Positions 12,101-27,100 of a stretch of DNA of 64,000 nucleotides are shown here, piece by piece. Position 1 is the stretch's first letter. Every line of letters starts with the position of its first letter. Under the pieces are notes generated by a model. That model was not told the origin of the DNA. It ran no database searches and saw only the letters and a program-made list of their open reading frames with translations. The translations under genes were made by a program, and so were the position numbers. This stretch comes from Mytilus galloprovincialis (lineage: Eukaryota; Mollusca; Bivalvia; Mytilida; Mytilidae), in contig NC_134841.1 of NCBI RefSeq assembly GCF_965363235.1, positions 39,523,440-39,587,439 on the forward strand. Direction: 5' to 3'.

Positions 12101-15100
12101 TGATAATGGACGTCATACTAAACTCCGAATTATACACAAGAAACTACAATTTAAAATCATACAAGACTAACAAAGGCCAGAGGCTCCTGACTTGGGACAG
12201 GCGCAAAATTGCGGCGGGGTTAAACATGTTTATGAGATCTCAACCCTCCCCCTATACCTCTAGCCAATGTAGAAAAGTAAAAGAATAACAATACGCACAT
12301 TAAAATTCAGTTCAAGAGAAGTCCGAGTCTGATGTCAAAAGATGTAACAAAAGAAAATAAATAAAATGACAATAATACATAAATAACAACAGACTACTAG
12401 CAGTTAACTGACATGCCAGCTCCAGACCTCAATTAAACTGATTGAAAGATTATGTCTTCATCATATGAATATCAGGTACAATCCCTCCCGTTAGGGGTTT
12501 AGTATCATACTATCATAAAATATATGAGAAGGACATAACCCGTGTCAAGCATTTACACCATTTTAATTTTATAAAATCTCTTTTTCCATGGATTCAAATA
12601 CCATGTGATGTTAACAGGGGGAACTGAGGTAATCCTGAAGGGTAATTAACTTACATTATTTCTAAGTCAAAGCAGTCATCAGCACCAAATCGGTATCTTT
12701 CTCTTGTACCATTTGGCCATTTCACCTTTTGAATATTGAAAAAGATATAAATTTTAATTCAGTCTTGACGCACACAAAGCACAATAGTTCAAAATATATT
12801 TATAAAAAAATAATATGTCACTACGTACATAGGTATTAGATTAAAATTTCTTTAAAAAAAATAGTCAGTGTTACTCTAACTTGAACTATCATGCTGTATA
12901 AAACATACAATGTCCCTTTAGTATTTTGTAACCCAAAAATAAATCAGTAATTAAAATTCTACTGAAAACATAAACAAGAGGCACACTTGTGCCTGTATCC
13001 CTCACCTAGTAAAACAATAGCCAGTTTGCTAATAAGAAGTTATAATTTTGGCAATTTAATCAAATTGTTAAACCTAGTTTCACTAGTTTTTGAGATAACC
13101 GCTGAAACTGCAAATAAAAATATACATATATTTCAGGGGCAATAATTCTAAAACAGGCTGACTATTTCTTGTTGTTGTGGATACTTTTGTTTCTATAATT
13201 TTATGTTTTACTAGCTCCTTTAGTTTTCATATTAACAGCCAGCATTGCTAAAACTTGGAGAACAATAGTTTTAATGATAACAGTCAATAACTCTGAAAAT
13301 GGGTATAAATCTACAATTCAAGGGCAATAACTCAATATAGCATCCTCAGATTTTTCAGAAATTTTTCATCTAGATAGGAGTTGCCATGATGATCAATTTT
13401 GTAAATTTCACCAAATGACAGGCGACGTGTGATGGAAAAACAGGTATCAGATCTATAAATGTACAGTAGAATTTATGTTAAGGAGGCTCAAGGGTACAAA
13501 AATTTCAGCAAAAATTTAAACATTTTTTTTCATTGCAAATTCTAATTATTTTTGTATTTATTGTACAAAAATCAACCCAAAAAATCAATTCATGTTGGCT
13601 CCAGATGACTATTAAAATGTACATATCATTGAAAAATTATCTCCCTTTGGTTAAAACCAAATGTCATTTATTTGCATTTAAATTTAAATATCTGCTTTTG
13701 CTCATCTGTTACACATATTTTTTTATTATCTTTTAAAAAAAAAAGCTGTACTTCAGGGGGCTTGAAATATCTTTTTTATATAATATAGGATTTCGCTATA
13801 TTTTTTATAAATGAACTTTATCATATACTTAAAAAATAAAATAAAAAAATGGGTTAACCATTCATTTAACTTTACAATCTGCCTCCGAAAGAAGCATACA
13901 TTTTTGTTAATGTCCTTTTTTCTGTTGAACTAATAGAAGAAATAGAGGTAATATCTTAATAAAAAAAGAACTAAATTACAAAGATCGCTTAAATTTTACT
14001 GTTATTTAGTTTATGTCCAGTTTATTTGAATACAATAATAACAAGAATGTGTCCTAAGTACACGGATGACCCATCCGCACTATCATTTTCTATGTTCAGT
14101 GGACTGTGAAAATGGGGTAAAATCTCTAATTTGGCATTAAAATTAGACAGACCATATCATAAGGAACATGTGTACCAAGTTTCAAGTTGATTGGACTTCA
14201 ACTTCATCAAAAACTACCTTGACCAAAAACTTTAACCTGAAGAGGGACAGACGTACGAACGAGCAAAGGAACAGACAGACGAACGGACAGAAGAACAAAC
14301 GAACGAACAGACGGACGGACAAAGGAATGAACAGAAGGACAGACGAACAACAGACGCACAGACCAGAAAACAGAATGCCCATAAATGGGGCATAAAAAAA
14401 TATAGGTCACTAATGAGTTAAACAGTATATTTCAAAACTATTGAAATGGCATTTTTTGCACCAAAGGGAAATAATTTGGAGCTTTTTCAATGATATAAAC
14501 TTTTAAAAGTCATCTTGGGCCCGAAATTGATTTCTATGGTTGATTTTTGTACCATATCATAAAGTAATAACTAATAGTATAATTAATAAAATTTGTAATG
14601 AAAAAACAAATGTTTAATTTTTCACTGAAATTTTTGTACTCTGTAATGTCTTTTTTCGTATATACAATTTTGCCTCCTTAAACTAAACTATTGTTAAATT
14701 TAAATGATTTCTGTAATTTAGTTTGATATTTTCACTATTTCTCCTATTAGTTCAACAGAAAAAAAGTACCTTTTCAAAAATGTATGCTTCTTTCGAAGGC
14801 AGATAGTGAGCTTAAATGAACGGTGAACCCATTTTTAAAATTTTATTTTTCTATTAGAAAAATCCTATATTAAAAAAAAAAAAATTTATATTCGCGAGCC
14901 CCCTTAACTGAAAAAATGTAACACTTACTGTACAAATAACCAACTGTTTTGAATCTACTTACTGTAACCCATTGTTTTGCATGTTTCCTTACAACTATGC
15001 CTATTGATCTTCTACCTCCATCTTCATCACCTTTGTTCCAATGCACACCTGAAAATATATAAAATTTTAAAATATTTACTCTGATATTTTAAGGATTTAA

Positions 15101-18100
15101 TGAATTACATATATACACAACATATATAAAATTTTAAAATATTTACTCTGATATTTTAAGGATTTAATTAATTACAAATATATACACAACATATCATCAG
15201 GCAGCATAACCAAGTATTTCTACTCTTATCGTTACTTTTTTTTTATATTATCCTTAAATTGATCCTTAAATTGACACTCATGTCAGTTTCTTCACTTTCT
15301 GCAACTTTAAATCAGGCTGTTGGTTTTCTCCTTTGAATTGTTCCACATTTTGTCAAACCAGGTTGTATAGCTTACTATATACCCATTTTGCTGACCTATA
15401 GTTGTGAAATCCTTCTCTATTTGTTTTTTTGTTTTTTAGGTGAATAGTTGTTTTATATGCAATTATCTCTTTATTCGTATATACAATGTTTCATAATAGT
15501 TGATTCAAGAGATATAAGGTACAGATGTTTTATTAATAAGTAGAAAGAAAAGTTTAGCCAAAAATGAAAACCAGAGGAATCATTTAAACGGGACAATGAA
15601 GAATATGCTTATATAACAGTAAAATCAGATTAAAAATATAAGTGTTTAAGATCTTATGTATTTTCTTATGTGACAAAAAGACAGAGCACAAAACAACATG
15701 TATTACATCAGACTGCAACACTACATTTCAATATATATACCTCTGATTACACGGCATCCTGTATCAATATAACCTGGGATGGTCATGTCTATCTTTCTGT
15801 ATATATACATTTTGTCGACCTCATGGTTTTCTGTTTCATACTTGTAAAAATGAATCTTGGTTGGTTTTTCATCCCATTTTACAACCATGGTATCTGAAAT
15901 AAGAAACACATGCAGCATAAAGTTTATTTGTGCCATAAGTAAACAGTTGGGTAACTTTTTTTTATGTTTGCTTTGTTGTTGGGTTGCCATCTTAATGGCA
16001 ACTAGAGGCTCTAAAGAGCTTGTGTCCCTCACCTTGGTCTATGTGAATATTAAACAAAGGACACAGATGGATTCATGACAAAATTGTGTTTTGGTGATGG
16101 TGATGTGTTTTAAGTTCTTACTTTACTGAACGTTCTTGCTACTTACAATTATCTCTATCTATAATGAACTTTGCCCATTAGTAACAGAGGAAATTGTTTT
16201 GTAAATATTTACAAAAATTTACCAAATTAATGAAATGACTAAAAAGGGCAATAACTCCTTAAGGGGTCAACTGACCATTTTGGTCATGTTGACTTATTTG
16301 TAGATCTTACTTTGCTGAACATGATTGCTGTTTACAGTTTATCTTTATCTATGATTGGATTCAAGATAATAACCAAAAACAATAAAATTTCTTTAAAAAT
16401 TACCAATTCAGGGGCAGCAACCCAACAACCAGTTGTCCGATTCATCTAAAATTTTTAGAACAGATAGATCTTCTTTTGATAAACAATTTAACCCCTATGT
16501 TCTATTTTATAGCCATGGCTGCCATCTTGGTTGGTTTGCCGGGTCACCGGACACATTTTTTAAACTAAATACCCCAAATATGATTGTGGCCAAGTTTAGT
16601 TATATTTGGCCACGTAGTTTCAGAGGAGAAAATTTTTGTAAAAGTTAACGACGACCGATGACGGACGCCAAGTGATGAGAAAATCTTTCTGTTCTGTTTA
16701 AAAGTAGCTTTTGAGTATTATGAATATTAATGGATGTAGTAAATTTTGTTAATAATTTGCTAAAAACACTTTTCCTTATTTATCATATATCTATATATTA
16801 CTTCTCTTGCAATGAGCAACCACTGTTCCATTTTTATATGGCTCTTTATGTGTGTCTTTAAATTTGGATCCTGGTTTCACTCTTGTTCCAATTGGTGGAA
16901 GACGTGAGAAGAATTCAGTTGGATAAAGGGTCACTCTGTAGTCATCATCATATTCAGGTGGTGGTTCTTGTTCAAACAATTCTTCTGGTACCTCAAACTT
17001 ATATCTGTCACGTAACAGTGTACTTATCTCTGCCTGTTAAAAAAAACCCAATGGCATGATTTCTGTTAATCAAAGAGCTGATAGCTCTGAGGTGGAAGAA
17101 GGTGAATAAAAGGTAACTTGAATTACCATAAAAGCAACCCCACTAACCCAGCCTGCTTTGTTCCATTATCGTTATGACATATTCTTTTTCTTCAAACAAG
17201 AATGTGTCATAAGTACATGGATTTCCCATCCGTACAATCATTTTTTATGTTCAGTGGACTGTGAAAATTAGGTAAAAATTTGGCAGCAAAATTAGAGAGA
17301 TCATATCAAAAGGAACACATGTGTATTAAGTTTTTAAGTTGATTGGATTTCAACTTCATCAAAAACTACCTCAGCAATAAACTTTAACCTGAAGCAGGAC
17401 AGACAGACAGAGCAGAAAACATAATGCCCATAAATGGGGCATAAAAATAGTAAGACTTGTTACATACCTGCTAACTTTTGAAAGTTCAAATGGGTGCTTT
17501 TAATGCGCAACAACAATTTTAAAGGTTACAATTTTTAGCTAAGTGCACGATCTGGATTGTCTAGAAAAAGTGTCATATTTGTATGATGAACTTACATGCC
17601 TTTTTCTTAAGTCTGTTTGCATGATTCTAGTTATTTAATCAGTAGAAAAGATGAACTTGTAGCTAGCAGACCAGGGTTTATTTTCTTGTGTAAGAATATT
17701 AGATGCTTGTTGAAATTTCCAATTTTGAATTATGCACAAAGATTGACCTTTAACAGGTTGGGAACAACACTCCAAATGAGGGGTAACCCTCCTTGGAAGT
17801 ACATTACAACCCACTGTAAAAAATGAGCACCTTTATATTCATAATATTTGATGAAACTTTTCCCCAAGAACTATGCATCTATCAAGTATTAAATTGTCAA
17901 AACATGAATTTTCACGATTTTACAACTAGATGAAAACAACACAAGTTCAAAATATATCATGTGAGAATAATCTTCAGAGAAAACATTTTTGATTGGCTTA
18001 TTAATTGATCATGAGAAACACAGAATTTGATTGGCTGAACACGATTGTCTCACAAGGAACATGTTTTTTTTATAGCTTTTTAACGATACCCTTAATATTA

Positions 18101-21100
18101 ATAATTTTTAATAAATGCAACGAATTATTATAAAACCTCCTTGATAAAAGAGTAAAGAGAATGAATACAGGGCTATACGGGCGAAAGAACTCAGGACGAA
18201 CAGACCAAGGACGAACATGTAAACAGGGCGAGTTGTCCCGATACCCAATTCACACATGCGTTATACAAATATCTACAGTAAAAACATCTGGTTACAAGTA
18301 AACAAATGTCGTTCATGTAGATGAGAGGAAATCTAATAATTTATATAAATAAAAGGGTACATATTTACTATAGTGATTGTCTATTAATCCTAATTTACAA
18401 ATTAAATGATTCAGATGCTTAATTATGTTAAAATCGTTGTCAGGAATCAAAAGTTGTTATGAAATTGTAGTACACAGAAACGAATGCGGCATACGGAGAT
18501 TTAATGATTTTAAAGTCTGCACCATTGGCCTTCAGAAGACTTGAAGTCTTCTTCCACCAAAAAATATGCAGAGTCCAATTCAAAGGGGGAGGGGACTCAA
18601 ATATTTAACTTATATAATTACATTAAATCTTTTGTACAAATTAAGCATTTCAACATATCATGCTTTACATGGGAAGCAGTCATTTTTGTCAAAGTAAATA
18701 ACAGCTTCATTTGGCAAAGGAAGACAACTTATGTGGAGAGTGTAATGCTTCAGGTAAAATTGGTTATTGCCGAATAGATTATCAAGAAATTAAAATTTTG
18801 CAGTAGTTTGATCCTTTGACCTCTTAACCGTTTTAAAATTTTAATCATCTTAAAACTAACGAAGAATAAAATATCTTTAAACACTTTTTATTCATTTGAA
18901 AATTAATTACCATATCAGTTTTGTTGAAGTAGTCATACTCAGCTGTATGTTTGTATATTAGTTCCTTTACATTGCCTCGGTTTTCCTGATCTCTTAATTC
19001 TGGTAGCATCTTTCCAATTATTGTCTGCAATAAGTTTCATATATTTTCTTGAAATAAATGAACACTTTCAAAACAAATATATCATCGGTAGCAATTTTAC
19101 AGCTACAATGTAAAAAGATCTGTAAGTATCATTTATAAAGAGATGCAATACTTGTACTTATCTTAATTAATGAAGGGCATAGATGGGGGGAGGCAATACA
19201 TTTTTATGTTAACCTGTTTTTGCCTTTTTCAAGGTGCTGTTAACTGTTATCTGAGATAAATTAAAACTGTTAACTGTTTTTAACCCACTGTGTTAACTGT
19301 TATCAGCATTTTTGCATTTGTTGTTAACTGTTTTTGCCAAAATCAAGGTGATGTTAACATGTTAACAGACCCCCTATTGTCCCCCTCATAGATGATCAAG
19401 AATCTCCATGAATACCAAATAGGCATATATAGTTTGGCAAATACTAAAGAAAGGAGGATAAAAAAGATATATATGCTTGTGAAAAACTATGAATTGATAA
19501 TATATAAAGAAATTCATTGATTTAAATAAAAGAACATGAAAAAACACTTTCTGCTGTCCAATCAAAGTTCAAATACTTATAAAACAAGTGAATATGTAAA
19601 ATATGTAAAAAAACAAATAATGATGGCAATGCCACCTATACCAACTTACCTGGTATAAATAATATCTCCCAACATGTTTTGACCACAATGCCTGACCAAA
19701 CTGTCCTTTTCCTTTCTTGGTAAACTTTTTGAGGAATCTCTGTAAAAAAGCCAGCATATCTTATTGAGTATGAATAATTTTAATTTTGTTGATAACATTT
19801 TTATGATATCTAATCTAAGGTAATAGATATCTATATTATATTTTTCAATGTAAAAAAAAAATGACCATGAGTCAAAGCACAACTTTTAGAGAAAAAATGC
19901 AAGAAAGCAAATGTAAGAAGTTCCCAATTAAAAAACTACTATGTCTGGAAATATATTCCTAATAATTTTCTCTCTTTCCTTTCCTAACATTATCAAATAA
20001 ATGCATGAGAAATATCAGACAAGCAGAACTATCATTCAGATTTGTAATGATAATTTTATCCACAAAGTAAATTTCTGTCCCTTCCATTGCCACAATTGCC
20101 CTCATATAAGCAATTGCTTCTCTGGAACTACTTGTGAAAACATTCTGTTGAAAATCCTTTTTTCACCCAATGATTATCTTAATATATTACCTCCTCTGAG
20201 TCCATTCCTATTTCTACAGCTGTCAAGATAAATTTCTCCCTTAATAAATATGGCATAAATTTCATTATTCTATCCTCAATCTGAAAAATAGTATAAAATA
20301 GATTTTTTATAGTGTAACAGCATGTCAATCTGTAAAGTTATACAATATATTTCAAATGACCAAAGCAATAATCATTATATTTTTTCATTCTATGTAAATT
20401 AATTCACTTTTAATTTATTTGCTATCTCTTAAAGAAAACAAGTTGTGTGTTTACCTATATTAAACCAGATGCTCCGCAGGGCGCAGCTTTATACCACTGC
20501 AGAGGTCGAAACCCTGACCAGTTGGGGCAAGTATGGACACAACATTTAAGCTTGAAACAGCTTTGAATTTGGATTTTGATTAAAAAGTTGACACAACATA
20601 GGTTTCTGACACAGAATAAATGTGTTTTATGAACTTAAACTTAAAAATTTTAAATTGGACATTTACCTATTATGGTCCAATATCCAAAATCTCAATACAT
20701 ACATGGTTAGATTCAGCATATCATAGAACCCTAAGAATTCAATTTTTGATGAAATCAAATAATATTCAATTTTAGACCCTTTAGACCTCAATGTGGACCA
20801 ATTTTGATAACAGGGCCCAAATATTAAAAATCTAAATACATGGTTAGATTCAGCATATTGAAGAACCCCAAGAATTCAATTTTTTGACAAAATCAAACAA
20901 CATTTAATTGTGGACCCTTTGGACCTTTAATGTAGACCAATTTGAAAACAGGACCAAAAATTAAGAATCTAAATACACATAGTTAGATTTGGAATATCAA
21001 AGAACCCCAATAATTAATTTTTTGATGGAATCAAACAAAGTTTAATTTTGGCCCCTTTTGGCCCCTAATTCCTAAACTGTTTGGACCAAAACTCCCAAAA

Positions 21101-24100
21101 TCAAAAAAAATCCCAACCTTCCTTTTGTGGTCATAAACCTTGAGTTAAAATTTCATAGATTTCTATTTACTTATACTAAAGTTCTTGTGCAAAAACAAAA
21201 AAAAAATGCTTATTTGGGCCCTTTTTGGCCCCTAATTCCTAAACTGTTGGACCAAAACTCCCAAAATCAATCCCAACCTTCATTTCATAAACCTTGTGTT
21301 TAAATATCATAGATTTCTATTTACTTATACTAAAGTTATTGTGTGAAAAGAAAAGGTCTTCGAAAGACAATGATGACGACGCCAATGTCATACCAATATA
21401 TGACCAAAAAAAGTTTTTGCGGTCGTATAAAAAGAAATCTGATGGCACAAAAATATGAAACACATCTAGAGATCAACATTATTATAATAATAATGGTCTT
21501 CAACAATGAAAGGATGTCTTTACAAAATGTTCAGTTCTAAAACAGCCATAGTATAAGACAGGTTGTGATTAAATTAAACAAAAACTATCAAATTTAAGCC
21601 ATATACAACAAATTCTGTAAACACCCAAAAACCCCAACGTGACAAGGTTCCTAACTAGAGTATATTTTCATATCAGTAAAGATCACAGTGAAATCTGAGT
21701 TAGATGCTTACTAACACTGTTTTTTTATACCACAAAATTGTAATGTTTTTTGTTATTTCTGTGCAATTCATCTGAAAAAAAAGAATATTTACCCTTTCTA
21801 AATCAGCCTCATTTTCACAATTACTAAGAAAGTTTATCTCATCTGTCACATTGCCATCAGAAACCATGACTACTCTTACACCATGCGTTCTTCCATTTAT
21901 TGTGCACTTCTTGGCTGCAAAACAGAAGAAATTTTTATAAAGGTCCCAGTAAATAAACTACACAGAGAACAATACCTATTGTATTCATTCAATAGGACAG
22001 GTGAACTTACAAAAGTTTAAATTACCTTGGTCAGATGGAGATGGCACTGTGGAAAACATTCATTGGGTTCACAATAATATAAAAGAAAAGTAAAAGTAAC
22101 TGAAGTTGTGTATATTTCATATAGCAATTCACAAGTAAAATGTTTTAAAAAAAGGTATGGTAACCTATAGTTGCTTACATCTACATCATTCAAACTCTGG
22201 TGGGTAGTTCTTTCTTTTTTTTATATATACAAAATGATTGAAGGATACAAACAAAACCATATTTTCAAGAGTTATGTCCCTTATGGAAAGGACAGTGTTT
22301 TTTTTAAATTCAGTATCAAACAAAACATACCTTTCTTATGACAGTAACAAAGCACACCCAGCAAGGCACTCCATAGATTTGTTCTACCAGCACATACATC
22401 TATATTATCTGTCAAAAGTCATTTTTAAATAGAAATGAAATAAACAACAAAATTAGGACACAAAGATTAATAATTCAGATGAGATAACAATCATTTGTTT
22501 ATATATTTGTTACAAAGTATGAGTGAATTTCTTTTTTACAATTTTAGGATAACTTAACTGTATATTACGTAAATTATTTAATTGCCTGTTCTTACTGTGA
22601 ATTATCTCTAAGCGATGCTGTTTACCTTTACCTATTGTTCAACCAGATGAGATTGAGTCTACCTGTATAATTTTTTATTCATCAACCCAACCCTACAGCA
22701 TGCATTTTTGCTGAAGCTTTACTTCACTTAGGGTTTTTCTATGATACAATTACTGGTAGAGAAGAGAAAGCTATTTGTTATTCCAATGAAAATTATGACA
22801 TACAGAGGGTGGACCATTCATAAAAGTAAGTTTATTCCTGTCACAATCTATAATGTTTGTACCAATACAGGTACCACATATTTAGTGGCTTTCAGTATAT
22901 TTGCTTGTTTTGAATGTTGTTCTGCAATAACTGTTGGCATTAACCAGAATGTGTACAAGTTCAGGAAATGAATCTACAATTTTAGCTAATATAGCTCAAT
23001 TGAACTTTATATGAGCTCAATTATGCCATCAAATATTATCTCCCTTGACAATTTTTCAATAATATTTTTAGTTTTTTGCTTGTTATTTGCAAGTGTTTTT
23101 TGAAACATTTGAAATGTTAAGGAAGTACTCTAGAAAGTAATAATGCATATTTATTTTTTTAACTCTAACTGTATAACAAAAATCCCCCCCTTAAAAAAAA
23201 ACAAAGATAAAATAATAAAATTGTACACATAAATATTTAACTATTTATTTCAGACTTAACTTCCAAATATTGGTCATCTGGTGGAGAGTTGTCTCATTAG
23301 CAATCATACCACAATTTTTAATTTTACATGACAGTATAGTTATTTCTTAAATCTACATTGGCTAGAGATACAGGGGGAAGGTTCAGATCTCACAAAATAT
23401 GTTTAACACCACCACATTTTGCTCTTGTCCCAAGTCAGGCGCCTCTGGCCTTTGTTAGTCTTGTATTTTTTTATTAATCTTAGTTCATTTATATGTTTTG
23501 GAGTTAAGTGTGACGTTCATTTTCACTGAACTAGTACACCATTTTATTTAGGTGCCAGCTGAGGATTTTCTCGCTGTGTTGAAGACCCATTGGTGGCCTT
23601 CAGCTGTTGTCTGCTCACACTTTATACAAAACAAAAAGTAAATACACAAGTCTATACCAACCTAAACATTCTCGAATGAGTGAGTAATCATTTGTAAACT
23701 CATGTAATATACCAGCATGTGATCCAAACTCAAATACTCCAACCATCTCTTCTAAATTATACTCTGTCGCTGTTTCTATTTCTGTAAAATGAAACTAATA
23801 TTATCAAGTAGCTGCATCCACTATCTGTCAAAATTTTTAAGAAAGATGGAGAAAAAATGTGAATAACAGGGGCGTAGATAGGTATCAAATCAACTGTAGG
23901 CACAAATTGGCAGGGGTCTGGGGCCGCTTAAGGCCCCCTGCAGGTCCAGGGCGGGGGTTCAGGGAGGCAAAGCCCCCCCTCCCCGACAGAAAACGGTTTT
24001 CAGCATTTTAGTTGCATAATTTTGTGTACAAAAATATCATATTTACTGGTTTTTATCATGATAATATTCATGAAGAAAAGTTCGAAGAATTATGAATAAT

Positions 24101-27100
24101 TTTACATTAACACGTCTTGAATTAACGTAGTAGTGTAGAGTGGGGCGCACAATTTCGCCGTTTTATGATTTTGAGGTGTAAAAACTTCAAAAGATGGCTG
24201 AATTTGGAGAAATATGCAGTTAAATTGTATTTTTATAACAAATATGAATATTCTTTACACTTAGACAACCAGGTGCTCCGCAGGGCACAGCTTTATACGA
24301 CCGCAGAGGTCGAACCCTGAACAGTTGGGGCAAGTATGGACAAAACATTCAAGCGTGATACAGCTCTGAATTTGGATTGTGATCAAATTTTTGACATTAC
24401 ATGGGTTTTTTTTTACACAAAACAAATGTCAAGATTTTACAAATCAATTAAAGATTTCTTCTTCAAACTTTTTAAATCTAAAATTAAATAGTTGACACAG
24501 CATGGTTTCTGACACAGAATGAATGTGGTCTAATGAACTTAAAAGTTTTTTTTTGCCTTTGAGCAATTCACTATGCTGTTGAATATTAATCCTCTCAAAA
24601 AAATGTTTGAAGAAATTTTCTTTTTATTTATGAAATCTGAAATTTAAACCCCCCCCTTTTTTTTTCACATCCCTGTTTCCCTTTTTCCAAAACTGATATC
24701 AATTCAAATTTCTAATGGAGTTTGCAACAATAACTACTCTTTTAAATACATCATAAAATATTAAAATGTAAAATAAAGTGCTTGTTATCACTGAATGGTA
24801 AAGATTGGTTGGTAGTAAAAGTGAATATATACATTGTTTATTGTATAAAACAATAAAAAAAACTTCATCAGCAACATTTTATATTGGCAAATTTCCAATG
24901 AAGTTATTTACATAAAGTTATTGGCAAATAAAAATAGAAAATGACATCATAGTCATGTCTGGCAAATGTCCAACATACATTATCTAAAAACATTTTAGAT
25001 AAGATAAGGAAAAAAAGCTTCATCAGCAACATTTTATATTGGCAAATTTCCAATGAAGTTATTTACATAAAGTTATTGGCAAATAAAAATAGAAAATGAC
25101 ATCATAGTCATGTCTGGCAAATTTCCAACATATATTATCAACTACTATTCTATACAAAGAAAGATAACTCCAATTGAAAATTAATTGCTATTGCACAATA
25201 TCGTGCAATTAGATATTTCTTGCTATTGTGCAATACTGTGCAATTGAAAATTTCTTGCTATTGGACAATACTTGATATGGAATCCTGATTTGGACCAACT
25301 TGAAAACTGGGCCCATAATCAAAAATCAAAGTACATATTTAGATAAAGCATATCAAATAAGCTCAAGAATTTAATTTTTGTTAAAATCAAACTTAGTTTA
25401 ATTTTGGACCCTTTGGACCTTAATGTAGACCAATTTGAAAACTGGACCAAAAATTAAGAATCTACATATACACAGTTAGATTTGGAATATCAAAGAACCC
25501 ATTTATTCAATTTTTGATGAAATCAAACAAAGTTTAATTTTGGACCCCCATTTGGACCAACTTGAAAACTAGGCCAATAATTAAAAATCTAAGTACATTT
25601 TAAAATTCAGCATATCAAAGAACCCCAAGGATTCAATTTTTGTTAAAATCAAACTAAGTTTAATTTTGGACCCTTTGGACCTTAATGTAGACCAATTTGA
25701 AAACGGGACCAAAAATTAAGAATCTACATACATAGTTAGATTCGGCATATCAAAGAACCCCAATTATTCAATTTTTGATGAAAACACACAAAGTTCAATT
25801 TTGGACCCTTTGGGCCCTTTATTCCTAAACTGTTAGGACCAAAACTCCCAAAATCAAACCCAACCTTCCTTTTATGGTCATAAACCTTGTGTTAAAATTT
25901 CATTGATTTCTATTTACTTATACTTAAGTTATTGTGCGAAAACCAAGAATAATGCTTATTTGGGCCCTTTTTTGGCCCTTAATTCCTAAACTGTTGGAAC
26001 CAAAACTCCCAAAATCAATCCCAACCTTCCTTTTGTGGTCATAAACCTTGTGTCAAAATTTCATAGATTTCTATTAACTTAAACTAAAGTTATAGTGCGA
26101 AAACCAAGAAAATGCTTATTTGGGCCCTTTTTGGCCCCTAATTCCTAAAATGTTGGGACCAAAACTTCCAAAATCAATACCAACCTTCCTTTTGTGGTCA
26201 TAAACCTTGTGTTAAAATTTCATAGATTTCCATTCACTTTTACTAAAGTTAGAGTGCGAAAACTAAAAGTATTCGGACGACGACGACGACGACGCCAACG
26301 TGATAGCAATATACGACGAAAAATTTTTCAAATTTTGCGGTCGTATAAAAATGAGGCACTTACCGCAAAGGATAAAAAAATGGACAACGATTTAAGGCCA
26401 ATTTCCTGAATGAAAAACAGGATTTCAAAGAAATATGTCTTAGTAATTCTTTGACTGATTGCCCTTAATTTCAGTCCTTTACATCTTTGAAATGTCTGCT
26501 ATTCATCTATAATGCAATTGATTTGATAAATACTGGTTAAAGCTGCAGTTGTTTGGTTTAAAATAGATGTGGAAAAACGGTGAATATGTGTCCCCCATTG
26601 ACCAAACATTAGGAAATTTCAAACACCCTTTAATCTAACTATTCAGATGATTTGAAAAAGACAATGATATTCATGATATTAAGCATTAGAATTAAATTTT
26701 TATTTTTTTAATTTTTTTTTTCCAAAGGGGGTATAATCGACAAATTTATGTATAGGCACGTGCCTAGTCGAGCCTTAGGTAGCTACGCCCCTGAATAATA
26801 TTCTTTTATAAGAAAAAAATTGATGGCAGACATACAATGCAATATACTGACTTCTAGATGTCTTTAAAAAAAAATTATGTTGCTGGGTTTCTTCTCATTG
26901 ACAACATCTTCTTTTATTAATATTTCTTCAAAATATTGCATACCATCTTTATTGTTACAGTGACAGCATTTAATTTCTAATAGCTTTTACATATAGGTAT
27001 CATACCATCTAAAAATTCATTAACAAATTTTCTAGTTTCTAGCAAGCCACCAGGTCCTGTACTATATGATGTATCTAACAGTAGTAATGTATATAATCCT

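Noticed and set aside
14182-14410. Overlapping plus- and minus-strand open frames rich in Arg/Thr or Phe/Val/Cys
   Set aside because: They read through the degenerate (GACGAACAGAC)n stretch of a dispersed repeat; open on both strands because of composition.
16791-16979. 62-residue minus-strand open frame as a separate small gene
   Set aside because: Part of the gene B exon 16802-17033; its ATG-like start is internal and its stop is in the intron.
26194-26409. Open frame with an Arg run, also at 49760-49969
   Set aside because: Same frame of the R1 (GAC)n run in two copies; not a gene.
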